64,000 nucleotides of DNA from Lumbricus terrestris. Its lineage: Eukaryota > Annelida > Clitellata > Crassiclitellata > Lumbricidae. The stretch spans positions 6,864,597 to 6,928,596 of the forward strand of contig OX457040.1 in the NCBI GenBank assembly GCA_949752735.1, in the 5' to 3' direction. Below the pieces are notes generated by a model. The model was given only the letters and a program-made list of their open reading frames with translations. It ran no database searches and was not told the DNA's origin. This document shows, one piece after another, positions 12,890-22,991 of this stretch. Every line of letters starts with the position of its first letter. The first letter of the stretch is position 1. A program made the translations under genes and the position numbers.

Positions 12890-13012
12890 TTCGTTACTTC
12901 GCCTTAACGCGGGGGTCGATGAAAGGCGGGGTCAGAATGATGAAGTCGGAACGGGGTCAGGCGTGGCTGGGGACAAAAACATTTCCCGGGCAACGCCGGG
13001 TAATTCAGCTAG
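12890..13012 (+). mobile_element. Helitron-like 3' terminus
   Basis: CCCGGGCAACGCCGGG (stem CCCGG/CCGGG) lies 8 bp before a terminal CTAG at 13009-13012, which is followed by T. A short hairpin just upstream of CTRR, with insertion before T, is the classical Helitron 3' end. The sequence just upstream is G-rich (GGGGTC repeats), as in the related fragment at 9.4-10 kb. No Rep/helicase is encoded, so this is a non-autonomous copy. Confidence 0.6.
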
Positions 13013-13254
13013 TTATATTATAAAATTACAATATAAAATTATGTGCTTCATTCGTTAATCAGTCACGTCTAAAATTCGTTCAGCAAGCATAGCATGAAAT
13101 CCTGAGGTGAATTGAATATAATTATTGACCACGGATTCTACTATTAAAGGTGTCGAAAATGCAAACACTGTCATCTTTAATTGTTGTTTAGTTACTGTTT
13201 AACGACATTTTACTGTAACATAATATTATACTCGCAATGAATAATTAATGTACC

Positions 13255-13400
13255 GACGGATTCAATGTTCAATATGAAACAGACAGGCAAATTAATTAGC
13301 GGTGGCCGAGTGATTCAGAACGCTCGGCCTGTTGCAGCAAGGCTGACGGAACCTTGAGCATTCACTCACATTTTTGTTCAGCGCTAACGATTTCTGTGTT
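13255..13400 (+). mobile_element. tRNA-like SINE fragment A
   Basis: AGCGGTGGCCGAGTGATTC (box A-like, tRNA-Ser/Leu style) begins at 13300. GGAACCTTGAGCATTCACTC, a relative of the SINE core found at 20.8 kb, follows it. No intact box B is visible. The upstream words GATTCAATGTTCAATATGAAAC are shared with 14380, so a longer segment was duplicated. Confidence 0.45.
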
Positions 13401-13756
13401 ATTAAAAACATGAAAAGAAACGTTAAACAGATTCCTCGTGGCGAGTGGTGATTACCGCATTAAACGACCAAGTTATTCACCGCTACTGCTCGTACATTGG
13501 CAGTGCTAGTCCCAAGCCTGAAGCTGGAGAGGGGATGCCGATAATATTTATCAGTGGAATTAAGTAACAACTATTTAATGAAAACCGCATGAATCTGTTT
13601 CTTTCTATGTAGCTTGAATTCATCACAGCGTAAACGATTTCTACTTAAATACTCAGCATCTCTCGTTCTAAGTGCAGTATCGCATTTAGTTCAGTTCTTA
13701 GCTAAGATGTTTTAAAGTTTTTTAAAAAATAATTGTAATCATGTATACCTCATGAT

Positions 13757-13845
13757 CAATGGATGGTTCCAGATTTGACGAGGGGCTTATGAAAACAGAG
13801 GCCGTTTCCCTCGAAAAATTTTTTTGGCATAATACAGCTAACTCT
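13757..13845 (+). repeat. Dispersed hairpin repeat, copy 1
   Basis: CGAGGG (13779-13784) pairs with CCCTCG (13808-13813) around a loop that includes ACAGAGGCCGTT. The same unit, with stem CCAGGGT/ACCCTGG, occurs at 41324, 41837, 48749 and 58777. This copy has a compensated stem change. Confidence 0.6.
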
Positions 13846-14369
13846 GAATTACGAATTTCATCTATTCGTTACAATTTCCTGCTACTGATTAATTTGTTTT
13901 CCACTGTGCATCAGTTTGTTCCATCTTTCGATTTATCTGCCAATATTTCGTTCTGTGGGTTCCCTCTGGGCGGGTTGCGATCCCATATGGGGCCTTTCCT
14001 TTGTAGCCAATGTCTCATCAGTCTGTTAAACTGTTGTGTGTGAAATTGGTTGCAACAAGAAATTACCTATAACTTGACTTGAAAATATTAATGTCGTCAA
14101 AATTAATAGTGCAGTCATCAGCGTTCAATATAGACACCTTTAAATCGGTTGTTTCACAGATCATATCACCTCTTTCTGGTTGAAGATTACATGATAGAAC
14201 AGCTGGGTAAACTTTTTATCGAAAGCATCTCCATTGTGATTAGAGCATAGTAATGTTATGCTAGAGCTCTGTTTTACGATAATGCAGTTCTAAGGGGAGA
14301 AACTTTTATTCATGTTATTTTCGTTAATCGCAAGATTCTCATTGAATCGATCCACTTTCCATCGCATCC

Positions 14370-14580
14370 TAAAATATACAGAAGGATTCCATGTTCAATC
14401 AAAAATTATGAAACTGACAAGCAATGCATCGGTGACCGAGCGCATGCGATAGAACGATAGGTCTTGTAACGCTTAATATACTGCGACATTTCGAGCCATC
14501 AATCAACCGGTTTATTGCCGTGTAGGAACCTTGAGCAAGACATTCATCCACAATCGCTCACCACTGATAATGTTCTGTTG
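14370..14580 (+). mobile_element. tRNA-like SINE fragment B, paralogue of 13255-13400
   Basis: GGATTCCATGTTCAATC, then GCATCGGTGACCGAGCGCAT (decayed box A), then AGGAACCTTGAGCAAGACATT, parallel the order at 13255-13400 with an offset of about 1.12 kb. The middle holds extra sequence (14460-14520). Confidence 0.4.
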
Positions 14581-16330
14581 TATGGATTTTGAAAGAAGAA
14601 CAAATACAATATTATTGCTGTGTATAATGTATCAAATAATTATAGTTACATTATTCTATTTTGTTATGCACAGAGTCTGTTGCATGAATTGTAGTGTAAA
14701 TGATAAATCAAAGATTCGTGGAGGTTTTTCCAAAGATAGAATAGCGGGAACTGGATGAGAATTATTAGGCTAGATGAACACTTGACTCATATCATTCATT
14801 TATTAGTTCGTTCGTTCGTTCGTTCGCTCACTAAAGTAGGCCTACATAATGGATGAAGAACAACAAGAAGTCAAGCAAAGAACATGAACTTTGGCTCTGA
14901 TTACTGAACACGAACTGGATATTTGGAGATAATTATAGTATTATAGTGAACATGAACAGCTAAGATAAGAGAAGGATGAGCTATGAAAAAATGAACTGTT
15001 CCTATGAAATATATAGGAACCTTAAATGACCAAAATCAACTGTGATGATAACATGCGAACTCTAGCACTGTTAATACATGGAATGACTATAATAATGCAT
15101 ATAATTATAGCCTACATAATGTCATGTTTGGCATGATTTATAATCGTTCAGCTGCTTTGGCACAAAAGCGTGTGAAAAATTTTCAGTGAATTTAGGCAGG
15201 CCACTTGAAATGGTTGGACAGAACTGACCTAGAGTGACAGTACTAGCTATTCAGAGCATGACAACCCAAAGGAAATCAAAGAGTGACTTCCAGCTGTGAA
15301 GGAATGAGGATGGGACTTCCATCTAATATTCTTACAGTTGATTTAGGGCATCAGTCATTCCACAGATGAGGATCTGCAAGGCAGGGTGTTGGGCCATGGC
15401 AGTCCTTGCCCGGGTAAGAGAATGGGAAGATGCACCAAGGAGGCTTTTGCGCATTAAGTCAGAGCTATTTAGGAGCTTGTCATTGTTGAATTCTTAAAAC
15501 TCGTAGATGAGTCCGCAGTTGTCGCACAATTATGAATGAATTTTATTGAGCTATAAAAATGTCGAGTTCCAGTGTAATAAATAGAATGCTTAATAGAAAA
15601 ATAAGATTATACAGGTAGACTATAGCATTATAGGCAAGATGGAAAACTAGTTCGTGAGTTTTTTTAAATTTATTGTTTATTCCAAAAAGTGTCCTGCCCT
15701 GTGGAATAAATACCGAAAGACTCTGATCTGATTCTAGAGCTGTCCGAACTGTCTCGGAGTCTATTATCTCTATCTTGGTGTCAAAGTTAAGGCTAAAGTT
15801 CTTCATACAAGTTTGTTTCTTACAACTGATAATAAAATTAGTTGTTTGCATAGGTCTACATTGTCTTTAATCTCTAAACACGCGTTTAGAAACTTATTAT
15901 AATTTTTTATGTTGTCGTTTCGTCAAAATACATAGCCGCAATTAAATGTTTTATAAAGGGGTCCAATGAGAGCACGTTTCCTTCACTATTAATTTTTAGC
16001 GAAAATAACCCCTATTATGGTTACAGGGTTATTGACCTGCCAAACCTAAGTATTTAACTATTTATGCAGTAGATTGAGTAGAACTAACACTTCCGTGATA
16101 AAAAAGACTGTTTCGAGTTTCGATTTATACGGAGTCATTCCTTAAAAATTATTTATTTAGTTAATTGATGCACTGTTTACACGGTAAAGACCATCAATGT
16201 TACTGATTTAAATTCTGTACACGGCATGATATTGGTCATTCTTCTCGCTTACTTATTTACTCACTTCCCTCCTTACATGTTTAATGATTTCAAACGCAAT
16301 GGCAGATTTGTTCATTTCAGTCATACATTT
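14581..16330. other. No recognised gene; small (TTCG)n run
   Basis: A (TTCG)n run lies at 14803-14828. A 102-codon - strand frame at 15543-15851 is the longest non-repetitive frame. It has a hydrophobic end, resembles no family I know, and its AT-richness makes chance likely. Confidence 0.4.
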
Positions 16331-16335
16331 TATTG

Positions 16336-16480
16336 GTAAAATTTTATAGCGCGTTCCATAAAAATCACACAGAGGCGCTCCCAGACCAACCACGTTACCA
16401 AGATGATAGAAACACGTTTAAGGGAGCCTGCAAAAACACTAATATGCCAACCCTAAAGGTAGAAGGCGCATATCCAACGT
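16336..16480 (-). mobile_element. LINE 3'-end remnant (L2/CR1-like)
   Basis: AAAATTTTATAGCGCG, then AGAGGCGCTCCCAGACCAACCACG, match in order the inverted 3' end of the better copy at 24905-25755 (TATATAGCGCC then AGCGCTCCCGGCCCAACCACGG). Only the non-coding tail region survives. Confidence 0.5.
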
Positions 16481-16765
16481 GAGACTATCCCAGAAAGATG
16501 GAAACAACTGGATTAAAATAAGTCTCATATCGTGAGCTGTGTTAAAAAAAACATTGTGAGAATATTCGCGCCCAAATTTCCTATTTTTCTCAGTCATAGT
16601 TAAAATTAGTTGTGGAAACTGTGGAGTATAAAATGTACTGCATATAAAACCTTCTTTTAGGAAGTTATACGTAATAGACCGCGGTTCTGCAAATGATAAT
16701 AATGACTTTTCGAATGAATAAATTTTGTTTTATTAATTCTAGTCATCGAGTATGTCGAGGATATA

Positions 16766-16785
16766 TAATTATGATATATATATAC

Positions 16786-16855
<70 letters not shown>

Positions 16856-16856
16856 T
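16766..16856. repeat. (TA)n microsatellite
   Basis: About 90 bp of TA with a GTGTGTA interruption near 16787. Tyr-Ile repeat frames here are artefacts. Confidence 0.95.
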
Positions 16857-16859
16857 TCT

Positions 16860-16905
16860 TACACGCGCGCAAGTTCACACCGAAATGTGAATCTGAGGCG
16901 CGGAT
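16860..16905 (-). mobile_element. Short LINE-tail fragment
   Basis: TTCACACCGAAATGTGAATC followed by TGAGGCGCGG recurs at 23290-23321, where it directly adjoins an AAATAAATTTGTAATGCGCGC tail. Read on the - strand this resembles a LINE 3' end (GCGC, then ACAAATTTATT and an AT-rich repeat). TTCACA/TGTGAA forms a 6-bp stem. Confidence 0.4.
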
Positions 16906-17681
16906 AGTCAGCCGCCAAATGAGGATGCAGTTAGATAGCCAAGTAGGCCTACTTCAAAGCCAATGAGAAATAGTGAGTTTTGAGCCGTTTTTTGTAGGTA
17001 GGGAGTGAATTCGAGCAACCATGACTGAGTTGAAGCATATTCCAATCCTTGAGGACATATAACGTTGGTTCAATAAGTTCTAAAGGTGTCCAATGAATAA
17101 TTATTTTAACGGTATCTGGCGTTTAGCGATATTTTATTGTTTGTTATGATTAGCTAAAGCGAGATTGGCTACGGATAAATTTAACGATAGTTACCTGCCT
17201 TTAATGCAATTAACCGCCCTGTGTCATACAAACCTCAATTTTGTCGAAATTATATATATAGTTTTCGTGTCAACTTCTCGAAGGTGTCTAACGAACTCAT
17301 TTTATTTAGTAGCAATTAACGTTTGGCAACATCTTTTGATCTGCTTCCTTCTGTATACATGTCTCCTCTATCAAATGCTTCTATCTGCCGTTGATTTATA
17401 GAAACAAACCAGATTCTCCCATGCAATGCAACAACGATCGTTAATGAGACTGCATTCTTTTTGAACGAGCCTCTCATTATTCTGATGTTGGTCCCGACCA
17501 ACAGTTCAGCTCTGTCCCAGTCGCTTGCATCATTTCGTTTCAATTTAAAACTAAAACCTTTTCGTGTTGCTGATTCGCCATGGGCTGCGTCCCTCTCTTA
17601 CATACCGTTCTCCTGGATATTAACGTCCGCGTTTTGTTATCTTCCTTTATCAGTCCTGGGACTGGCACTGTCTGATGGGTG
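16906..17681. repeat. Weak remnants of the host module, no gene
   Basis: AAGGTGTCCAATGAATAA (17082) and GAAGGTGTCTAACGAA (17280) mark two badly decayed module copies. Otherwise the interval is unassigned. Confidence 0.35.
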
Positions 17682-18463
17682 TAGGACTTTAGCCCCCCCT
17701 GGACATTATATACCCACGGTCATTATCCCCCCGGACAAAAGCCCCCCCGGATATATCCTCCCCGATTTTGCGTAGGACATTACCCACCCTGGACAAAGTC
17801 CCCCCCCTATGTCCAAATCGTAGAACAATGCCGTAACCGATAAGAATTGTCACTGGCATTCGCATGCAAACGAAAGTTCTTAGTGTCATTTAGGTCCTAA
17901 TTGTGTCAGTAGGCCTATAATATAGACTTAGATTTGAAATGAGCGAATGGGAATCGTATGTAGGGTCTGTACAGTCTATTTGTTTAGTGTCTTACAACAA
18001 AGGTTTGTTAACGTCAGTTAGGCTACGTCTGAGCTTCGAAGACTTAGGTTATTAGCCTGGTTTCCATTCAAAAGTATATTCAATAAATTAGAGAAATGAA
18101 CGAATGAGAATCGTATACAGTAAGTAGGCGCACTTGTTAGTGTCAGTTATGGCTACAACGAAGGTTAATTAACGACATTTACGTAAACATGAGACTTCTC
18201 AGCGTCGTTTCAGACCTTTAAAATGTTTTATAATACGCATAATAAACCTTCAATTAACATATTCTTCCAGGATGTTAAACTAATGTGTGGTGTATTGTAT
18301 TCACTAAACATAGGCCCATTGTTACATTTTGTGCATCGTTTTTAGGCAATGAAATCATAGACTGGAGGAATAATGTCCTACCCCGGGGGGGGATAATGTC
18401 CAGGGGGCTTTTGTCCAGGCGGGATAGTGTCCCGGGGGGAAAATGTCCAGGGGGCTAATGTCC
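17682..18463. mobile_element. 0.78-kb MITE with iterated subterminal GGACA blocks
   Basis: The left end reads TAGGACTTTAGCCCCCCCTG with repeats of GGACATTA...CCC. The right end is the reverse: CAGGGGGCTAATGTCC preceded by CCGGGGGGAAAATGTCC, GGGATAGTGTCC and GGGGGCTTTTGTCC. Each terminus thus has about four or five iterations of a roughly 20-bp G/C-block unit in inverted orientation. The AT-rich middle has no open frame. Confidence 0.65.
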
Positions 18464-19009
18464 GTTCCCTCTGTCTTCTGCGCTATTACTTAAAAACTTC
18501 GCCGCTGCACTTCCGTATTCTAGTTGCAGACATTGCCAGTTCCGAGCCTGATAAACGAGGAGGGCGTCGTTAACGTTCAACGGTCTTCTGCTTGGCAGCT
18601 GGTCATGATAAATACTATTTATTTTTAATTACTTACATGTATATTTGTTAACTAGCAATTTCGTTCATCGTGTACGTGATAAAAAAAGACTGCGACATTA
18701 TATATAACGTCGAATGAATACTTTATAAAGGTATCTAATTATTCTCTGTTTTTAGCGGCATCTTTTGGTTAGTGGAGTTGTTGACGATGACTTTACCTCA
18801 TGCAGAATGCGTGCGACGCCTTTCAAACCAGATTTAGTTTAGCCTTTAGCCCGTAGAATAATAAGCGCTTTTGCAATTACATGTGGCCGACTGCTATTGA
18901 CTTTCGACCCCTGTTTGGTAAAGAGTCATGAATGTCATTGATTTAGTAATTTATTCCACTGTTTACACAATAACAACGGTCAGCAGTCAACGACTAAACG
19001 GTAGACGTC
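18464..19009. other. Module remnants, no gene
   Basis: AAAGGTATCTAATTATTCTC at 18728 and a GGCATCTTTTGG word look like a decayed module copy. Nothing else is recognised. Confidence 0.35.
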
Positions 19010-19025
19010 ATCATCGTTGACATCA

Positions 19026-19058
<33 letters not shown>

Positions 19059-19130
19059 TCGTCATCATCATCATCATCAGCGTCAGCGTCAGCGTCAGCG
19101 TCAGCGTCAGCGTCAGCGTCATCGTCATCG

Positions 19131-19184
<54 letters not shown>

Positions 19185-19196
19185 CCATCACCACCA
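19010..19196. repeat. (CGT)n-(CGTCAG)n-(CAT)n compound array
   Basis: Successive blocks of CGT, CGTCAG and CAT lie about 50 bp upstream of a module block (GCGTTTCGAGGGTGTTCAA at 19246). The 7.6-kb array has a similar position relative to the module at 8.2 kb. Confidence 0.95.
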
Positions 19197-19419
19197 AAAA
19201 AGTATTGAATGTGCGACCGACGAGAATATTATTGCAAAGTTAAAAGCGTTTCGAGGGTGTTCAATATTATGCGTTGTCTGTCATTGCACAAAACGACATC
19301 TTTCAGTTAACATTATGAGAGACTAATCAACTTTGCCTGACTCATTCACAATAATTATTACAGTGGAATTATTGATGAACGACGGTCTAGGTATTATAAT
19401 GCGCCGATAATCACAGAGC

Positions 19420-19892
19420 GTTAACCTTAAAGTGAAATACCACAATATGCGGCCAAAACCAAAAGCAATGAGAGAATTGTTTCTTGCATTGGATATGATC
19501 TGGGAAGATTTACCTCCGGAACACATCACCAAGATCATCAAGAACTTTACAGAGAGACTCATTTCAAGTTTGAGCACTAGTGGTGAACACATTGAAAGCA
19601 CGTTGGGAAGCACTATCAAGTTCATTTGATAACAGTTATTTGAGATATGACTTAATAAAATCGTTTTTGGTTACTGTTTATTACGTTACGTTTTTGATTC
19701 GTCAAAAACAATGGATAGTTTCACTAAGAGTGCTATAACTTCTGTTATGTTTGAAATATTTTGATTAAATCTGGCCATCGTGTGTATATATGAATTGTCT
19801 TTAAGCGTGCAAAATTTGATTTGAAAATTCAAACTTCTGGTCAAGATATTGGCAAAAGCCTTAGAGGTTCTTTCTTATGGCCTACCCTATAT
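19420..19892 (+). pseudogene. Tc1-like transposase C-terminus and right terminal repeat
   Basis: A frame ending at TGA 19627-19629 gives MRPKPKAMRELFLALDMIWE, then LPPEHITKIIKNFTERL and a Gly-Glu-His end. This resembles the C-terminal tail of Tc1/mariner transposases (a C-terminal helix with 'W..IP' followed by a short 'RL..VI' segment). The DDE catalytic residues are absent, so only the last part of the gene remains. About 260 bp of terminal repeat follows and ends CCTTAGAGGTTC...CCTACCCTATA at 19892. It matches, in reverse complement, the left terminus of the element at 22992. The left half is missing. Confidence 0.6.
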
Positions 19893-20479
19893 TTTTATTT
19901 GTGGCTAATCGTGCCGTTATTATAGTTTACAGTCAGGTTTTCAGCTGTGCTTAATTATTGACTTCACGTTCCTTCTCGTTTCCAGATTTGTGCTACACTT
20001 TGTTCACTTGTACGAAATGATCAACGAGTCAGCTAACAAGAAATATTTTTAAGCTAATGATAAGTAGCGGTGAAAAAGTAGAAAGTGGTGTGTTGAAATA
20101 TTTTGTTTATAACGCTGCAGTAGACAAGACAAAATGTTGTGTTCGCCCTGACGCTGAAAAACATGGGTGTGGTACGCTAATAGACAGGGGGGCGACAAAT
20201 ATCTTAAATCATTTGCATATTAAACATAGGATTATGCAAGATACACACTGCGGCTGAAGGATAAGCAGCGGAAATAACCTGATGACAAATTATATTTTAA
20301 CAATTCCATACAATGACTTGCATTGCTCAACATAAAAATTACATCTTGAAACAGTTACTGTAGGTGAAAACTGAAAATTCAAATTGCGGATAACTATAAC
20401 TCTATCGTAACTAATAAAATCAAGAACATGCCAACTGTAACTAAAACAGTAACTGGAAAACGAAAACTGAAATAACGCT
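19893..20479. other. No gene recognised
   Basis: A 66-codon + frame (20057-20257) contains Cys/His residues (KCCVRPDAEKHGCG, later HLHIKH). This loosely recalls a BED-type zinc finger of hAT transposases, but it is too short and diverged to call. Confidence 0.3.
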
Positions 20480-20756
20480 GCTCCCCGTCGCACTTCGTCC
20501 CTATATACCTGACCCCAACCCACTCATACTCACTTCTTTCCCAACCCCATTCAACCTTTCTGGGTTTGGTGGGCGCTGCACCGTACACTTTGGTTTTTGT
20601 CCAAGCTACGCCCCCATGTTGCAATGGATTGGCAAATCCATTCAATTTGTGGTTCCGGGAGCCCTCTGTCTAGTTGTTAGCTTTCGGGTCAATAGCTGCG
20701 AAACTATTGAGGTGTTTTTTGGACAATCATACATACACGCACACACACACACACAC
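20480..20756 (-). mobile_element. Helitron-like fragment, paralogue of 10.0-10.3 kb
   Basis: TCTAGTTGTTAGCTTTCGGG and GTCAATAGCTGCGAAACT parallel the sequence at 10090-10270, and both precede a run of ACATACA. The upstream part is C-rich (CCCAACCC), also as in the earlier copy. The strand is assigned by analogy. Confidence 0.35.
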
Positions 20757-20990
20757 GTGGGGCGAGGTGGTGTAGTGGTGGCGCCGTTGCCATGTAGCCG
20801 AAGGGTTGCAGGTTCGAATCCACCTCAGGTCGTCGCGTATGGACCTTGGGCAAGTCCTTCACTCGCAATTGCTCAGCGCTTCGACGTGAAACTCCGATGC
20901 AGTGTCCGCTCTACAGTCGGGAGTGCCTCTGAGTAGAGTGCTTGAAGGGGCGCTATAACAAGTGCACATACACACAAACATACAAACAAA
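20757..20990 (+). mobile_element. tRNA-derived SINE, copy 1 (full length)
   Basis: Box A lies in GGTGGTGTAGTGGTGGCG near 20766 and box B is GGTTCGAATCC at 20811. Next come a core GACCTTGGGCAAGTCCTTCA and a LINE-like tail CTTGAAGGGGCGCTATAACA, then ACATACACACAAACA repeats. It is not a functional tRNA gene because the cloverleaf arms are decayed and the homologous family extends about 150 bp beyond the tRNA part. Its end lies about 120 bp before the probable splice acceptor of the receptor exon. Confidence 0.85.
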
Positions 20991-21090
20991 CACATATTAC
21001 CAACCAACACACATCCTTCTTTGTAGATAATACGTTATAATTATTGTGTTCATAATGAGAAAATTATATACATGTAGTATACATGAAAAT

Positions 21091-21128
21091 CTCCCGCTAA
21101 GATGCTGCTGTCTTTATTTCATTTTCAG
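21091..21128 (+). promoter_or_regulatory. Probable 3' splice site upstream of the receptor coding exon
   Basis: CCGCTAAGATG (branch-point-like CTAA) is followed by the pyrimidine-rich CTGTCTTTATTTCATTTTCAG ending at 21128. If used, the exon begins at 21129 with about 290 nt of 5' untranslated sequence and contains the whole coding frame. No promoter is visible nearby, consistent with a non-coding first exon further upstream. Confidence 0.45.
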
Positions 21129-21419
21129 ATGAGTAATGTTCGATTTCGCCGATAGGTGTCACTCGTACATCAAGTGTCTCCCTCGATCGATTGACATTCT
21201 CCTGACGTGCACCGGAAGTGAACCCACGTCACGTGACAGACGAATTACATCCGGACTCGAAAAGATTCGCTCGACGTGGCCGGGGTCACGTGCCACAAAT
21301 GACTGGAAACGACTGAAGCAAAAATGTTTCTTTCTGGCTATTCAGATGGCGCCACTGATCTCGTGCAGGAACGCCTCCTACCGGTGGCTGATGACATCCG
21401 CACTGATTAATCGGTTGCC

Positions 21420-22604
21420 ATGGAAAACTGCACAACGGAATCACATCTCGTTTCCATTGACAACGATGACGTTACGACTAAAGATGGCGGACGCATCGTT
21501 GCCGAGCGCGTTGCCATAGGGATCGTTCTGTCCGCTTTCGTCATTTCCGCTGTCGCCGGAAACCTTCTCGTCATCGTCGCCATCTTGACGGATAGAACTC
21601 TGCGAAAGACGAGCAACTACTTCCTCGTTTCGTTGGCCCTGGCCGACACGATGGTCGCTTCCGGGGTCATGACCTTCGCGGTGGTGAACGACGTCCTGGG
21701 TCGATGGATATTTGGTCCAATGGTGTGCAGGATATGGATGTCAGCGGACGTGATGTGCTCCACGGCTTCCATCCTTAACCTCTGCGCCATCAGTCTGGAT
21801 CGCTACGTGCACATCCGAAACCCTCTCCACTACGAGACGTGGATCACGCACAGAAGGGTCCTGCTGGCCATCGGGATCGTCTGGATCATGTCGGGACTCA
21901 TATCCTTCCTCCCGATTCAACTCGGCTGGCACCGGATCGGCTACAATGCATCGATGTCTGGGAATTTATCCGAGGTTTCCTCTGAGATGGTCTGCCACCT
22001 CGAGCTGAACCCTCTCTACGCCACGCTCTCCTCTGCCGTTAGTTTCTACCTACCCTGCTTCGCCATGATCTTCATCTACTACCGGTTACACCTCTACGCT
22101 CGTCGCCATGTCGAGAACATCCGCCTCACCTGCAAGTACTCCCCGGCATCGATCAGCCCCAACCGGAGGGTAGCGCCTCCCGGTGGGGTAGCCGGAGGAA
22201 CGGGCAGTGCCCCCGCCTACAAAATGTCCGACCACAAAGCAGCAATTACCCTCGGTATTATCATGGGAGTGTTCCTGCTCTGCTGGACCCCCTTCTTCAC
22301 GATTAACATCGTAGGGGCGTTCTGCCCTGCTTGCATACCACCTCTGGTCTTCGCAGTATTCTCGTGGCTTGGGTACGTGAACAGCACAATGAACCCTGTT
22401 ATATACAGCATCTTCAATCGTCAGTTTCGCGAGGCCTTCAAGCGGGTGCTTCTCTTCCCTTGCGGAAAGAGAGGACTGGAGTACGGGGTACCCATGCGGT
22501 ACTTTGATCAAGGGTCAGGCAAAGTGGAGTACGGAACGGTGAACTCAAAGGCAGAGAGCAAACTCGTTGGATGTCGACGTAATCACCATACTAGCTGCAT
22601 CTGA
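21420..22604 (+). CDS. Dop1R1-like: D1-like dopamine receptor (invertebrate DOP1/Dop1R1 type)
   Basis: A 394-residue rhodopsin-family receptor in one uninterrupted exon, expected to couple dopamine to Gs and cAMP at the plasma membrane. Seven membrane segments are visible. Class A landmarks are Asn48 (TM1), Asp76 (TM2), disulfide cysteines Cys103 and Cys192, Asp127-Arg128-Tyr129, Trp289-Thr-Pro291-Phe-Phe (TM6) and Asn325-Pro-Val-Ile-Tyr329. Amine binding is supported by Asp110 in TM3 and by Ser204, Ser205 and Ser208 in TM5, the full catechol-binding serine set. The TM3 context SADVMCSTASILNLC, the TM4 end LISFLPIQLGWH and the TM6 start SDHKAAITLGIIMGVF are D1/DOP1-like rather than D2- or beta-adrenergic-like. 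Sequons lie at Asn3, Asn176 and Asn182. The third loop is short (about 40 residues, Pro/Gly-rich), and Cys348 may be palmitoylated. The start is the first Met of the frame, in the context CCATGG. An octopamine or other amine ligand cannot be excluded from sequence alone. Confidence 0.93.
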   Translation: MENCTTESHLVSIDNDDVTTKDGGRIVAERVAIGIVLSAFVISAVAGNLLVIVAILTDRTLRKTSNYFLVSLALADTMVASGVMTFAVVNDVLGRWIFGPMVCRIWMSADVMCSTASILNLCAISLDRYVHIRNPLHYETWITHRRVLLAIGIVWIMSGLISFLPIQLGWHRIGYNASMSGNLSEVSSEMVCHLELNPLYATLSSAVSFYLPCFAMIFIYYRLHLYARRHVENIRLTCKYSPASISPNRRVAPPGGVAGGTGSAPAYKMSDHKAAITLGIIMGVFLLCWTPFFTINIVGAFCPACIPPLVFAVFSWLGYVNSTMNPVIYSIFNRQFREAFKRVLLFPCGKRGLEYGVPMRYFDQGSGKVEYGTVNSKAESKLVGCRRNHHTSCI

Positions 22605-22964
22605 CGAATCACTGGTGACCGCGTGTTTAAGAAACGACCAATCAGATGTCTCATACGTCACCTGCGGCGACCAATCACGAGGCTCACGACTGCGTTCGAC
22701 CAATCACCAGTGGCAGCATGAGTCACATCAGACCAATCAGAACCAATTGCTGAGTTGCATTTGACCAATCAGAGGTCTCATAAAAACATCTGACCAATCA
22801 TTGCTTTTCGTAGTTTGTATGTGACCAATCACAGATCGTAAAAGTCACTTCTGACCAATCGTCAGTCGACTCAGTCGCCGTGTGAGTTACGTGTGGCAGA
22901 TCAAAGAGTAAAGTGGAATAATGTGCGATAGTTCAAAACTCCACGAATTACTTCTGACCAATTA
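22603..22964. promoter_or_regulatory. Phased array of CCAAT boxes after the receptor stop codon
   Basis: GACCAATCA or a close variant starts at 22636, 22669, 22698, 22731, 22763, 22792, 22823, 22853 and 22956, with a GACGAATCA precursor at 22603 overlapping the stop codon. Successive spacings are 33, 33, 29, 33, 32, 29, 31 and 30 bp, then 103 bp. The 20-24-bp spacers are mostly unrelated. CCAAT is the NF-Y core. The array may be 3' untranslated sequence, a decayed 31-bp minisatellite, or a regulatory element. Confidence 0.7.
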
Positions 22965-22991
22965 CTCTGGACCGAACCAGTTCGTGACATA

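Noticed and set aside
20757..20830. Functional tRNA gene
   Set aside because: Box A and box B are present, but the arms do not pair as a cloverleaf and homology continues into a SINE core and tail shared by other copies.
21136..21519. 127-codon + frame overlapping the receptor start
   Set aside because: It is out of frame with the receptor, has no domain and lies in the probable 5' UTR.
22086..22511. 141-codon - strand frame opposite the receptor
   Set aside because: Antisense shadow of a real coding exon.
22603..22964. CRISPR-like repeat-spacer array
   Set aside because: Repeats are only 9 bp, spacers are uneven, no cas genes exist and the genome is animal. The phased CCAAT reading fits better.
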